A stretch of DNA of 63,180 bases from DASQFY01 sp036397815. Its GTDB lineage: Bacteria; Chloroflexota; Limnocylindria; QHBO01. Every line of letters starts with the position of its first letter. The first letter of the stretch is position 1. The notes below the pieces were generated by a model. That model was given only the letters and a program-made list of their open reading frames with translations. It made no database searches and was not told the origin of the DNA. Below, in pieces: positions 41,040 through 49,453 of this stretch. The position numbers were made by a program, and so were the translations under genes. The stretch is from NCBI GenBank assembly GCA_036397815.1, contig DASWIE010000059.1, positions 1 through 63,180 on the forward strand, in the 5' to 3' direction.

Positions 41040-43577
41040 TCAGCGGACGGCGGCCCCGGGGAGCGGAGCGCCGACCGCCGTGCCGAGGCGGATGAGCCGG
41101 TCTCGGGGTTCGCTCAACAAGTCGGCGGCCCAGGCCACCACGTCCTCGTCGTGGCTGAAGAGGATCACCTGCCGGTCGGCGCTGAGTTCGTGGAGCACAG
41201 CGAGCACGCGACGCTTCCGGTCTGAGTCGGCCTGTGCGGTGACCTCGTCGAGCAGGAGCGGGGCCATGTCGTCGGTCGTCACCAGGTGCTCGGCCATTGC
41301 CACCCTCAGCAGCAGGTAGATCTGCTCGCGTGTCCCCTCGGATAGCAGCCGCGCGTCACGCCACTGGCCGGTCCGCGCCTCCTTGACGTCGACGGAAAGG
41401 TCGCGCGGGTTCATGCCCACTTCGACGTAAGCGCCGCCCGTGATGGCCGGCAGATGGCGTTGCACGGATGCGGTCAGGATCGGCGCAAGGTCCCTATGGA
41501 CGCGTCGCTCTGCAGTCTCGAGAAGGGAGAGCGTCTCGTCGATGACGGCGGCCAGCTCCTGCACCCGCAGCAGCTCGAGGCGGGCGGCGTCCGCGCGCTC
41601 CTCCACCTCTGCCACATCCGGGAGAGTGCTGGCGAGCAGGCGCAGCTCGCCGGTGAGAGCATCGAAGACCTCCTTCGATCGCGATGCCGTCGTCCGGGCG
41701 GCGATCACCATCGCCTCACCGTCGCGTCCCGGCGGGAGGATCGCGTCCTCGCCGGCAATTTGAGCGAGTCGAGCCGCGACCTCGGCCTGGCGATCCGCCT
41801 CGGCCTGGAGCTCGGCCAGCGTTCCTCCGTCCAGCAGCCCGGTCAGCTCCTGCCACTCGCGGATGGCGATCTCACTGGCGCGCGCAGCCTCGGCCTGTTG
41901 GCTCTGCCAGGCGTTGAGGCTGGCGACCAGCCCCTCTGGGGTACCGTCTCCTGCCTGCCCGATGTGCCGGGCTGACGTGCGGAGGGCAGCCTCGCTCGAG
42001 GTTGCCGCCTTCTCGGCACGGGCCACTGCCTCCTCTGCCGCCTCGCGCGCCTCGATGGCACGTCGCAGGCCTTCGGCGCCGGCGGCGGCGCGGGCAAGGT
42101 CCTCCCGCTGGGCGCAGGCAAGCTCGTAGGCGGTGACGGCTGCTCGAACCTCGCCCTCCACATCGGTGCCGCGCTCACGAAGTGCGCCGCGGAGGCCGTC
42201 CTCCGCGACGCGTGCAGCCTCCCGCATGCGCGTGGCGCGCGCCTCCCAGTCGGCGGCGAGCCACTCGTCCCGGTCAGCCGCGGCATGCCTGTTCGCCTCG
42301 ACCAGCCGTCTCGCCGTGGCATGTCGCCACGCCCATGCGGCGAGCGCGCCCGCCACGCCCAGCAGGCCGATTCCGAGAAGTGTCTGCCCCAGCAGGGCAA
42401 GGACCAGGCCGGCAACTCCCGCGCCCAGGAGGCCCAGGATCTGGATGAGCGGCGACGCCTCCTCTATCGGCGGCTGCGCTTCGAGGTCAGGCGCTGGGGG
42501 CACGGATGGACCCTTCCCGTGCAGGCGCAGCGCCTCCTCGGCGAGGTCTAGCGCCCGGATGGCGTCGGCGACCGATCGGTCGGGACGTCGGTCGCCCGCC
42601 GGGATCGCGGGCAGGGCGGCGAGCTGTTCGCGCAGCTCGACCGCCGTGGAGCCGGTGAGCGGCACCGGCATCGGCCGGCGACGCCAGGACTCGAGCGCTG
42701 CGGCCACCTCGTCGGCAAGCTCGGTGCGGACCGCCAGCGCCGCGGGGGGCTCCGGGTATGCCGCCGCCAGCTGCGCGGCGCGCTCGGCTCTGGCGGCGAG
42801 GTCCGTCGCGTCGCGCAGTGAGCGCGCGGCCTCCGCGGCCGACAGGCCGCGCTGGGCGGCATCGTGATCGCGCGCCGCCTCCTCGAGGCGCGCTTCGCGA
42901 TCCAGGTAGTCGGCGTGCTGGCGCCGCGCCTCGACGAGGGCGGCGTCGGCGGCCTCCTGCTCGCGCATCGAGGCCCACAGCGGCCCCGTCGCGCCGACGC
43001 GAACGGCGCCGACGGCCTCCTTCCGGAATGCCCTGAGCCCGGTGATTGCCTCGGCGGCGGTCCTGTCCGTGCCATGCGATGCGGCAGCGCGCTGCATCTG
43101 ATCCTGGAGCGCGCCGGCGCTGTCGGCGACCGCCATGATCTGTGCCTGGCTGACGGCCGCCACCGCGGCGAACGAATCGCGATCCAGGCCGAGCCAACGG
43201 CTGGCGTCCGGCGTTCCGTCGTTGATGATCTCGCTCGAAACATCGTCACCAAGGACAACGTCGCGAGCGCGGCAGGCGACCCTGCCGGCGAGGTCCTGGC
43301 TGATGTCGATCGTGCGTCCATCCGCGAGGTGAAGGCGGGCCTCGACCTCCCATCGGTCCGGCGAGTCCCACGGCCGATGGTGCTCGATGACCGACGCCGC
43401 CTCCTTAGTCCGGCCGGGACCGCGGCGCACGCCTGTCAGGGCCAGTCGCAGGGCAGCGTGCCAGCTCGTCTTGCCAGCCTCGTTCGGCCCGGTGATGACC
43501 GTCATCCCCTCCCCAAGCTCCAGGCTGTCCTCCAGGAGGGGGCCGAACGCCCGTGCCATGACGCGCTCAATCCACAT
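41040..43577 (-). CDS. YhaN/SbcC-like coiled-coil AAA ATPase
   Basis: An 845-residue SMC-like ATPase. The N-terminus has FGPLLEDSLELGEGMTVITG and Walker A GPNEAGKTS. The middle consists of coiled coils interrupted by two hydrophobic helices (LIQILGLLGAGVAGLVLALL, LLGIGLLGVAGALAAWAW), as in YhaN rather than SbcC. The C-terminus has LLSEGTREQIYLLLRVAMAE, LLLDEVTAQAD and FSHDEDVV. With the nuclease encoded 4 bp upstream it should form a DNA end-processing or membrane-linked complex. Confidence 0.85.
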   Translation of the reverse strand: MWIERVMARAFGPLLEDSLELGEGMTVITGPNEAGKTSWHAALRLALTGVRRGPGRTKEAASVIEHHRPWDSPDRWEVEARLHLADGRTIDISQDLAGRVACRARDVVLGDDVSSEIINDGTPDASRWLGLDRDSFAAVAAVSQAQIMAVADSAGALQDQMQRAAASHGTDRTAAEAITGLRAFRKEAVGAVRVGATGPLWASMREQEAADAALVEARRQHADYLDREARLEEAARDHDAAQRGLSAAEAARSLRDATDLAARAERAAQLAAAYPEPPAALAVRTELADEVAAALESWRRRPMPVPLTGSTAVELREQLAALPAIPAGDRRPDRSVADAIRALDLAEEALRLHGKGPSVPPAPDLEAQPPIEEASPLIQILGLLGAGVAGLVLALLGQTLLGIGLLGVAGALAAWAWRHATARRLVEANRHAAADRDEWLAADWEARATRMREAARVAEDGLRGALRERGTDVEGEVRAAVTAYELACAQREDLARAAAGAEGLRRAIEAREAAEEAVARAEKAATSSEAALRTSARHIGQAGDGTPEGLVASLNAWQSQQAEAARASEIAIREWQELTGLLDGGTLAELQAEADRQAEVAARLAQIAGEDAILPPGRDGEAMVIAARTTASRSKEVFDALTGELRLLASTLPDVAEVEERADAARLELLRVQELAAVIDETLSLLETAERRVHRDLAPILTASVQRHLPAITGGAYVEVGMNPRDLSVDVKEARTGQWRDARLLSEGTREQIYLLLRVAMAEHLVTTDDMAPLLLDEVTAQADSDRKRRVLAVLHELSADRQVILFSHDEDVVAWAADLLSEPRDRLIRLGTAVGAPLPGAAVR

Positions 43578-43581
43578 GTCG

Positions 43582-44673
43582 CTACGCCACCTCGAGGTCG
43601 CCGCGACCCTCCAGTGCCCGCAGCCCGGTGATCAGCACCTTGCGGCGACGCTCGTCATCCACGATCTCCTGGGCATCGCGGACGAACTGCCCGCGTACGG
43701 TCATCTCCGACCCGATCGTCTCGATGTCATACGCGGGCCGCAGGTCACTCGTCCGGATGACGAGGCCGTCGAGATGCTCGCCAAGAGCGTTGAGCGAGCG
43801 GGTCTCGACCGGAAGCTCGGCCGGCACCTCGCCGGTCAGGGTGAGCCGGACCGACCCGGACAGCCCTACGATCGACATCGCGACCCGCTGGACGACGTCG
43901 TCGACGTGGTAGCAGCCATCGAGCGCAACCTGACGGTCGTGCACCTGGCTGACGGCCACGGAGCGACGGACCCTCGACACCGTGCCGTCATCCGCGACGG
44001 TGGTAAGGACCGCGCCCCGCCCATCGGTCTCGCCGAAGGACAGCGGATCGGGATTGCCGGGATAGGTATAGCGATCGCGGTCGCGAGCGACGTGATAATG
44101 ACCCAGGAACGCGTGCGCGATGCCGGCCGCCTCCAGCTCCGTGGCGTCGAATGGGGCGTGGAGCTCCTTGCCCGACTCCTGGAATGGGAGCGCGCTTCGC
44201 TCGGATGCGTGGGCCAGCGCAAGGTGGATGCCACCCCGATCTGGGCGAAAGTCGGCGAAGAACCCATCGGTGTTCGCCGGCGCGCGATGGGCGGCGCCCC
44301 ACAGCGTCAACCCATCAGCCAGCGGAATCGGCGTCAGGGTCGCCTCGGTGAAGACGTGGACGTTGGGGCTCCATTCGACCAACGCGTAGGGGCTCCGGGA
44401 CGAGTACCAGTCGTGGTTGCCGGCGGCGAGGTAGATCGGCCGATCGGTCCTCGCGAAGCTCTCGCGCAGGAAGGTGACCGTATCGGGCGTGAAGCGGTCA
44501 TGCTCGAAGAGGTCGCCGGCGCAGAGCACCGCGTCGACGTTCTCCTCATCGGCGAGGGCCAGGATCCGCGTCAGCGCCTCACGCCGGTTGCGGCGGCGCA
44601 GGCGCGCCGTCTCAGGTCGCGCCCAGGCAAACGGAGCGTCCAGGTGCAGGTCGGCGAAATGCAGGAACCGCAT
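43582..44673 (-). CDS. SbcD/YhaO-like metallophosphoesterase nuclease
   Basis: A 363-residue calcineurin-like phosphoesterase. Metal-binding motifs in order: Asp8 and His10 (FADLHLD), GDLFEHD, GNHDWYSS, and the late GHYHVARDRD. The C-terminal accessory domain matches YhaO/Mre11-type nucleases. It would nick or trim DNA ends under control of the partner ATPase. TACGCT lies 10 nt before the ATG and an inverted repeat lies just upstream. Confidence 0.88.
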   Translation of the reverse strand: MRFLHFADLHLDAPFAWARPETARLRRRNRREALTRILALADEENVDAVLCAGDLFEHDRFTPDTVTFLRESFARTDRPIYLAAGNHDWYSSRSPYALVEWSPNVHVFTEATLTPIPLADGLTLWGAAHRAPANTDGFFADFRPDRGGIHLALAHASERSALPFQESGKELHAPFDATELEAAGIAHAFLGHYHVARDRDRYTYPGNPDPLSFGETDGRGAVLTTVADDGTVSRVRRSVAVSQVHDRQVALDGCYHVDDVVQRVAMSIVGLSGSVRLTLTGEVPAELPVETRSLNALGEHLDGLVIRTSDLRPAYDIETIGSEMTVRGQFVRDAQEIVDDERRRKVLITGLRALEGRGDLEVA

Positions 44674-44694
44674 GCTGAGCAGCAGCGTAGCGAG

Positions 44695-44721
44695 GTTCGT
44701 GACAGCTAGACCGTCACGAAC
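44695..44721. promoter_or_regulatory. 9-bp inverted repeat upstream of the SbcD-like gene
   Basis: GTTCGTGAC (44695-44703) and GTCACGAAC (44713-44721) are perfect inverted copies with a 9-nt centre. The repeat sits 22 nt before the SbcD-like ATG, across the expected -35 region, so it could be an operator. It could also act as a hairpin downstream of the small membrane gene. Confidence 0.45.
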
Positions 44722-44724
44722 GAC

Positions 44725-44747
44725 CGCCGGCGGAAGGCCCGCCGGCG
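44725..44747 (-). terminator. GC-rich hairpin after small membrane gene
   Basis: CGCCGGCGG and CCGCCGGCG form a perfect 9-bp stem with a 5-nt loop, 30 nt past the stop of the 50-residue membrane protein. No U-tract follows, so function as a terminator is uncertain. Confidence 0.35.
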
Positions 44748-44776
44748 ATCGGGACGCGAGTTGGAGCGCAGCGGCG

Positions 44777-44929
44777 CTAGACCGCCGTTCGGCGTCCGGT
44801 CAGCAGGTTGTAGACGAGGACGATCAACGCGATCACCAACAGCAGGTGGATAAGCCCACCGGCGGTAAAGCTGGTGATGACGCCCAGCAACCACAGGATC
44901 GCCAGGATCACGATCAGCGTCCACAGCAT
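44777..44929 (-). CDS. Small lmo0937-like membrane protein (50 aa)
   Basis: A 50-residue protein (MLWTLIVILAILWLLGVITS, then two-helix hydrophobic sequence ending YNLLTGRRTAV). It fits the lmo0937/DUF5670 family of very small membrane proteins of unknown role, often stress-induced. AGGAGG lies 9 nt before the ATG. Confidence 0.75.
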   Translation of the reverse strand: MLWTLIVILAILWLLGVITSFTAGGLIHLLLVIALIVLVYNLLTGRRTAV

Positions 44930-44992
44930 GGTGTAGCACCTCCTGATCCGAACACGCTGAGCAAGTCGCGTGCCGTGATTGGGGTGCTGGCG

Positions 44993-45139
44993 CTATTCGG
45001 CGGCCTCGCGCTCGTTGAGCAGCTGCACCACCAGGAGCACGGCCGCAAGCACGAGCAGCAGGTTCACGAGCGGGCCCCAGGCCAGGAGAAGGCCGGCAAA
45101 CCAGAGGACCAGCACGATCGCGACGGCGGTCCAGATCAT
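44993..45139 (-). CDS. Small hydrophobic membrane protein (48 aa)
   Basis: A 48-residue protein (MIWTAVAIVLVLWFAGLLLA, WGPLVNLLLVLAAVLLVVQL, then NEREAAE). It has the same size, topology and N-terminal pattern as the neighbour 60 bp downstream, suggesting a diverged tandem copy. The Shine-Dalgarno is weak. The function is unknown. Confidence 0.6.
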   Translation of the reverse strand: MIWTAVAIVLVLWFAGLLLAWGPLVNLLLVLAAVLLVVQLLNEREAAE

Positions 45140-45173
45140 CGGGTCGGCTCGCGCTGAAGGGCCGGGTGGCGGC

Positions 45174-45638
45174 TCATGCGGCCAGGGCCTCCATCAGCAG
45201 GTCGACGTGGTCGGCGGGCTTCACGCGGGGAAGGACGTGTTCCACACGACCATCGGGCCCGACGATGAACGAGGTGCGTTCGACCCCCATGTAGGTCTTG
45301 CCCATCATGGACTTCTCGACCCACACGCCGTAGGCATCGGCAATCTGATGGCCATCGTCCGCGAGGAGGCGGTAGGGCAGGTCGTACTTGGCGCGAAACC
45401 TGGCATGGCTCTTCACCGAATCGGGCGACACGCCGAAGACCTCGATGCCGGTGCCGGTCACGCGGCGGAAGTTGTCGCGCAGGCTGCAGGCCTGGGTGGT
45501 GCAGCCCGAGGTGTCGTCCTTCGGGTAGAAGTAGATGACGTAGCGCTTCCCAAGCAGGCCCTCGTTGGAAACGACCTCGCCGTCATCGGCCGACAGGCTG
45601 AAGGAGGGCGCCCGGTCTCCGGGGTGCGGTCGGTTCAT
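45174..45638 (-). CDS. bcp: Thioredoxin-dependent peroxiredoxin (Bcp/PrxQ)
   Basis: A 154-residue thiol peroxidase. The peroxidatic Cys46 and resolving Cys51 are in DDTSGCTTQACSLRD; FYPKDD and GVERTSFIVGPDG are further Bcp features. It reduces hydrogen peroxide and organic peroxides in the cytosol. TACGAT (45650-45645) ends 6 nt before the ATG and there is no Shine-Dalgarno, so the mRNA is probably leaderless. Confidence 0.92.
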   Translation of the reverse strand: MNRPHPGDRAPSFSLSADDGEVVSNEGLLGKRYVIYFYPKDDTSGCTTQACSLRDNFRRVTGTGIEVFGVSPDSVKSHARFRAKYDLPYRLLADDGHQIADAYGVWVEKSMMGKTYMGVERTSFIVGPDGRVEHVLPRVKPADHVDLLMEALAA

Positions 45639-45652
45639 GGTCGAATCGTAGC

Positions 45653-46624
45653 CTAGCCCATCCCCTCGATCGCGACCAGCACGGGCGGCAGGTCGCGTGG
45701 AAGGAGGCGGGCGGCCAGGTCATCTGCCAGCTCGCCGATGATTGCGACGCTCGCCTCGGCCAGTTCGTGCCCGGCCGCTGCCACGACCCGTCGGCTCGGC
45801 CGGTTCCCGCCCTCCGTCAGAGCGACGGCCAGCAGGTCCGACTCGTCGGGGTCGCTCCAACGGTCATCCGCCCCATGCACCAGGGTCACGGACCGATGGA
45901 GCATGGTCGCCAGCGCGAGGCCGGGCGTCTGAATGGCCTGCTCGACGCCCGCCAGCTCGAGCCGCACCGCCTCGCCGCCAGGCAGCGGCAGCTCGAAGGC
46001 AGCCTCTCGACGCTGGGCACGCTCGATGATGTCCTCGCTCCAGCGGTCGAGCGCGGCCACGATCGCGTGGTCGCGATTGGTCCCGGTTCGGGCCCGTTCG
46101 GCGACGCCGCGGCGCAGCACGTCACGGAAGGAGCGTGCAGCGGGACCGATCAGGGTCAAGGCACCGACCGCCGGGTCCCCGACGGCGACGGCCAGCGCGA
46201 TGGTGGCGCCCTCGCCGTGCCCGACGATGCCGGTCCGCCGCAGGTCGAGCGCGCCGTGCGACCGCATCGCCGCCAGCATGTCGCGCGCGTCGTCGATCTT
46301 GGTGAAGAGCTGCACCGACTCCCAGGCGCCGGCTGAGCCTCCGCAGCCGCGCGGGTCGCAGCGCAACGAGGCGACGCCCCGTTCCGCGAGCGCATCGGCC
46401 AGTCGCGCGAGGAGGCCGGGCGCCGGCTCGTTGGGCGCGTACCAGCTCGGGTGACCGATTCGATCCCATGCCCCGCTTCGGTCGCGCGGCAGCCAGGAGG
46501 GGAGCAGCAGGGCGTTCGGGTATCGGCCGGCCGGATCGGCCGCTGGCGGACCATCCGGCAGCGCCAGCGTGCCGGCCAGCGATACGTCGCCGGCCCGTAC
46601 GCTCAGCTCTTCGGATCGGGCCAT
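45653..46624 (-). CDS. Alpha/beta hydrolase, nucleophile Ser replaced by Gly
   Basis: A 323-residue protein of the alpha/beta hydrolase fold, close to dienelactone-hydrolase/S9-like members: NALLLPSWLPRDRSGAWDR, LAERGVASLRCDPRGCGGS, and the catalytic His region VVAAAGHELAEA. At the nucleophile elbow the sequence reads IVGHGEGATIA, whereas active enzymes have GHSxG; the Ser position is Gly (codon GGC). The acid and histidine regions remain. It may be non-catalytic or a sequence error. It follows the flavoprotein gene by 8 bp on the same strand. Confidence 0.75.
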   Translation of the reverse strand: MARSEELSVRAGDVSLAGTLALPDGPPAADPAGRYPNALLLPSWLPRDRSGAWDRIGHPSWYAPNEPAPGLLARLADALAERGVASLRCDPRGCGGSAGAWESVQLFTKIDDARDMLAAMRSHGALDLRRTGIVGHGEGATIALAVAVGDPAVGALTLIGPAARSFRDVLRRGVAERARTGTNRDHAIVAALDRWSEDIIERAQRREAAFELPLPGGEAVRLELAGVEQAIQTPGLALATMLHRSVTLVHGADDRWSDPDESDLLAVALTEGGNRPSRRVVAAAGHELAEASVAIIGELADDLAARLLPRDLPPVLVAIEGMG

Positions 46625-46632
46625 CGCACCGG

Positions 46633-48234
46633 TTACGACCCGGAGCGAGCGAGGGCGGCGGCTCGGTCGTGAAGGATCTGTCCGGCGGCGAGGCGCCCGG
46701 GCGCACCCATGACGCAGCCTCCCGGATGGGTGCCCGAGCCGCACTGGTAGTAGCCATCCAGCGGCGTGCGGTATTGCGACCAGCCCGGTGCAGGCCGGAA
46801 GAAGAACATCTGGGGCGCCAGGAGCTCGCCGGCGAAGATGTTCCCCTCGCTCATGCCCACCGTGCGCTCGATGTCGAGGGGCGTCTGCACCTCTCGCTGC
46901 AGCACGAGCTCGCCGAAGCCGGGAAAGTAGCGCTCAAGGGTCGCCTGCACCACGTCGGCCATCGGCTCCCGCTCGGCGTCCCAGTCGCTGTCGCGGAGCC
47001 GGTACGGCGTGTACTGCACGAAGCAGGAGAGCACGTGCTTGCCCGGCGGCGCCATGTCGGGATCGATCGTCGACTGGATGGCGCAGTCGATGTACGGGTG
47101 CTCGCTGTACCAGCCGTACTTGGACGTGTCGAAGGCACGCTCGAGGTAGTCGATCGACGGACCGATGTTCGTGAAGCCGCGGTAGATGTCGGCCCGATCG
47201 CCGAGCGCCGGGTAGCGTGGCAACCCGTCGAGCGCGAAGTTGACCTTCGAGGCGACCCCCCGGAACTTGATGCGCCGCACGTCCTCCACCAGGTCATCGG
47301 GCAGCTCTCTCGGATCCACCAGCTCCAGGAACGTGCGCCGAGCGTCGAGCGCGCTCACCACGACGTCGGCGTTGATCTCGTTGCCGTCGCGCAGTGCAAC
47401 CCCGGTCGCGCGGCCGTCCCGGGTCAGGACCCGCTCGACGCCGGCATCGGTGCGGATCTCGGCCCCGAACGCCCGGGCGGCGCGGGCGAGCACCTGGGTG
47501 AATCCGCCGTTCCCACCCTTGTGGAACGCCCACGTGCCGAACTCGCCGTCATGCTCGCCAAGCGAGTGGAAGAGGAGCACGAGGCCGGACCCCTGCGAGC
47601 GTGGCCCCACGTTGGAGCCGATGATCGCGGACGAGCCCAGGTATCCCTTGAGGATCTCGGACTCGAAGTAGTCGTCCAGGAAGTCGGCGATGCTGCCGGT
47701 CAGCAGCCGGACGGCGTTGTGCAGCGTTCGCTTGTCGAGGCTGCGCAGCTGCGAGCCGAGCGCGGCCAGCGCCACCAGCTCCTCCGGATCGTCGCTGAAG
47801 ATGTCGGGCGGCACCATGTCCAACAGGGGCTTGATGGCCTGGCAGACGCGATCGAGGTCGTGGCTGTACTGCTCGTACGCGTCGGCGTCGTGCGGCGAGT
47901 GGCGGGCGATCTCGCGCAGGTTCTCGTCATGGTTCCGGGAGAAGAGCAGGTAGTCCCCGTCGTCCATCGGCGCAAAGCGGGTGGACATCAGCAGTGGCAG
48001 GAAGCCGTGTCTCGTGAGCTCGAGCTCCTGGATGATCTGCGGCCGCAGCAGGGAGAGCGCGTAGCTGAAGGTCGTGAACGAGAAGCCGGGGCGCAGCTCC
48101 TCGGTGATCGCAGCGCCACCGACCAGGTGGCGCTGCTCGAGGACCAGGGTCTTCATCCCGCCGCGGGCCAGGTAGGCGCCGTTCACCAGCCCGTTGTGGC
48201 CGCCGCCAATCACGATCGCGTCGTATCGGTCCAT
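46633..48234 (-). CDS. FAD-dependent oxidoreductase (CrtI/PYROXD2-like)
   Basis: A 533-residue flavoprotein. The N-terminal FAD fold has DAIVIGGGHNGLVNGAYLA and LEQRHLVGGAAITEEL; the C-terminal FAD motif is CGSGTHPGGCVMGAPGRLA. This pattern fits the phytoene-desaturase superfamily, PYROXD2-like branch, whose substrates are poorly known. No carotenoid genes are near. The gene starts directly after the GcvT-like stop, so the pair probably works together, perhaps in oxidation of a methylated amine with transfer of the one-carbon unit. Confidence 0.8.
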   Translation of the reverse strand: MDRYDAIVIGGGHNGLVNGAYLARGGMKTLVLEQRHLVGGAAITEELRPGFSFTTFSYALSLLRPQIIQELELTRHGFLPLLMSTRFAPMDDGDYLLFSRNHDENLREIARHSPHDADAYEQYSHDLDRVCQAIKPLLDMVPPDIFSDDPEELVALAALGSQLRSLDKRTLHNAVRLLTGSIADFLDDYFESEILKGYLGSSAIIGSNVGPRSQGSGLVLLFHSLGEHDGEFGTWAFHKGGNGGFTQVLARAARAFGAEIRTDAGVERVLTRDGRATGVALRDGNEINADVVVSALDARRTFLELVDPRELPDDLVEDVRRIKFRGVASKVNFALDGLPRYPALGDRADIYRGFTNIGPSIDYLERAFDTSKYGWYSEHPYIDCAIQSTIDPDMAPPGKHVLSCFVQYTPYRLRDSDWDAEREPMADVVQATLERYFPGFGELVLQREVQTPLDIERTVGMSEGNIFAGELLAPQMFFFRPAPGWSQYRTPLDGYYQCGSGTHPGGCVMGAPGRLAAGQILHDRAAALARSGS

Positions 48235-49434
48235 TCAGGCCGTCTTTCGCTCCGGGTTGTAGAGGGGCAGCCGAGCGACGTGCGCCGCCACCTGCTCGTA
48301 ATGATGGTCCACCGTGAACTCCAGTGAGAGTCTCGTTCCGGGCTTCGCCAGATCAGGGCGGACCCTCGCCAGGGCGATATGCTGCTGCAGGATGGGCGAG
48401 TACATGAAGCTGGTGGCGTAGCCCACCCGGGCGCGCTCGGCGTCGTAGACCATCCAGTCCTCGTGGACCGGCGCGTGCTCCTTGGGCGGGATGAGGCCGG
48501 CCCGCGTGTAGACCCGATCGTAATCCTGCCAGTCGACCACCAGCCCCACCATACGCCAGCGCGAGGTCTTCTCGGCCCGTTCGCGCTCGAGCGCGCGGCG
48601 GCCGATGAATGGGCGGTCGTCGTTTTCGAGCCCCTTGAACATCCACGCCCAACCGAGCTCCAGCGGCGTGGACCGATGCGCGTCGTTGAACGCAAAGCGG
48701 CTCGAGTCGAAATCGACCGCCAGCAGCAGCAGGCCGGCCTCGATGCGCAGCATGTAGAGGGAGGCCAGCCCGTAGGGCAGCACGCCGTGGCCGTCGACCG
48801 CGTCCCACAGCGCGTCCCACACGGCGAGCGCGTCCGGCGTCTCGACCCAGACTTCGTAGCCCAGGTCCCCGGTATAGCCGGTCCTCGAGACGGTCACCGG
48901 CCGGCCACCGATGGTGCCCGTGGTGAGGCCGAAGAACGGGAGGTCGGCAACCGCGGGAACCAATCGGGCGAGCAGGTCGCGGGAGCGCGGGCCCTGGATC
49001 GCCAGCGCGCCGACGTCCAGGCTCACCTCCTCCAACGTCACCGCCAGGCGACCGACGCGGTCCGCGAACCAGGCGTAGTTCGGCTCCGCTGACGTGAGCA
49101 GGAACTCGTCGGCACCTCGATGCTGGATGACGCCGTCCTCCATCACGAATCCGCGGTCATCCAGCCAGGTGGTGTAGTGGGCATGCCCGGGCGGGCAGGC
49201 TCGGATGTCGCGGGCCAGCATGCCGGAGAGGAAGCGCTCGCTGTCGCGACCGGCGATCCGGTACTTGTAGAGCGGTGAGGTGTCGAAGATGCCCGCGGCG
49301 TTCCGCACGGCAAAGTACTCGAACTTGTCCGAGACCTGGTAGCGGTTGGCAGCCAGATGGCCGGACCAGTGCTGCCAGAGCCCGGTCTCGTTGAGCGCGC
49401 TGGTGCGTTCGTGGAACGGCGTCGTGCGGATCAT
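48235..49434 (-). CDS. GcvT-like aminomethyltransferase
   Basis: A 399-residue protein of the glycine-cleavage T-protein / YgfZ / DmdA superfamily. Family landmarks: NAAGIFDTSPLYKYRIAG, LSGMLARDIRACPPGHAHYT, LAIQGPRSRDLLARL, SRTGYTGDLGYEVW, LASLYMLRIEAGL. The usual MDLSH is not present, and the rest of the glycine cleavage system is absent here, so it is probably a tetrahydrofolate-dependent demethylase for another substrate. ATG 49434 follows a TATGCT box by 9 nt. Operon with the flavoprotein gene. Confidence 0.82.
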   Translation of the reverse strand: MIRTTPFHERTSALNETGLWQHWSGHLAANRYQVSDKFEYFAVRNAAGIFDTSPLYKYRIAGRDSERFLSGMLARDIRACPPGHAHYTTWLDDRGFVMEDGVIQHRGADEFLLTSAEPNYAWFADRVGRLAVTLEEVSLDVGALAIQGPRSRDLLARLVPAVADLPFFGLTTGTIGGRPVTVSRTGYTGDLGYEVWVETPDALAVWDALWDAVDGHGVLPYGLASLYMLRIEAGLLLLAVDFDSSRFAFNDAHRSTPLELGWAWMFKGLENDDRPFIGRRALERERAEKTSRWRMVGLVVDWQDYDRVYTRAGLIPPKEHAPVHEDWMVYDAERARVGYATSFMYSPILQQHIALARVRPDLAKPGTRLSLEFTVDHHYEQVAAHVARLPLYNPERKTA

Positions 49435-49453
49435 CGGTCGCCGAGCATACCGG

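Noticed and set aside
46468..48327. Plus-strand open frame of 619 codons
   Set aside because: Antisense to the flavoprotein with intact FAD motifs; its composition (Val/His/Arg/Glu-rich) is typical of a shadow frame.
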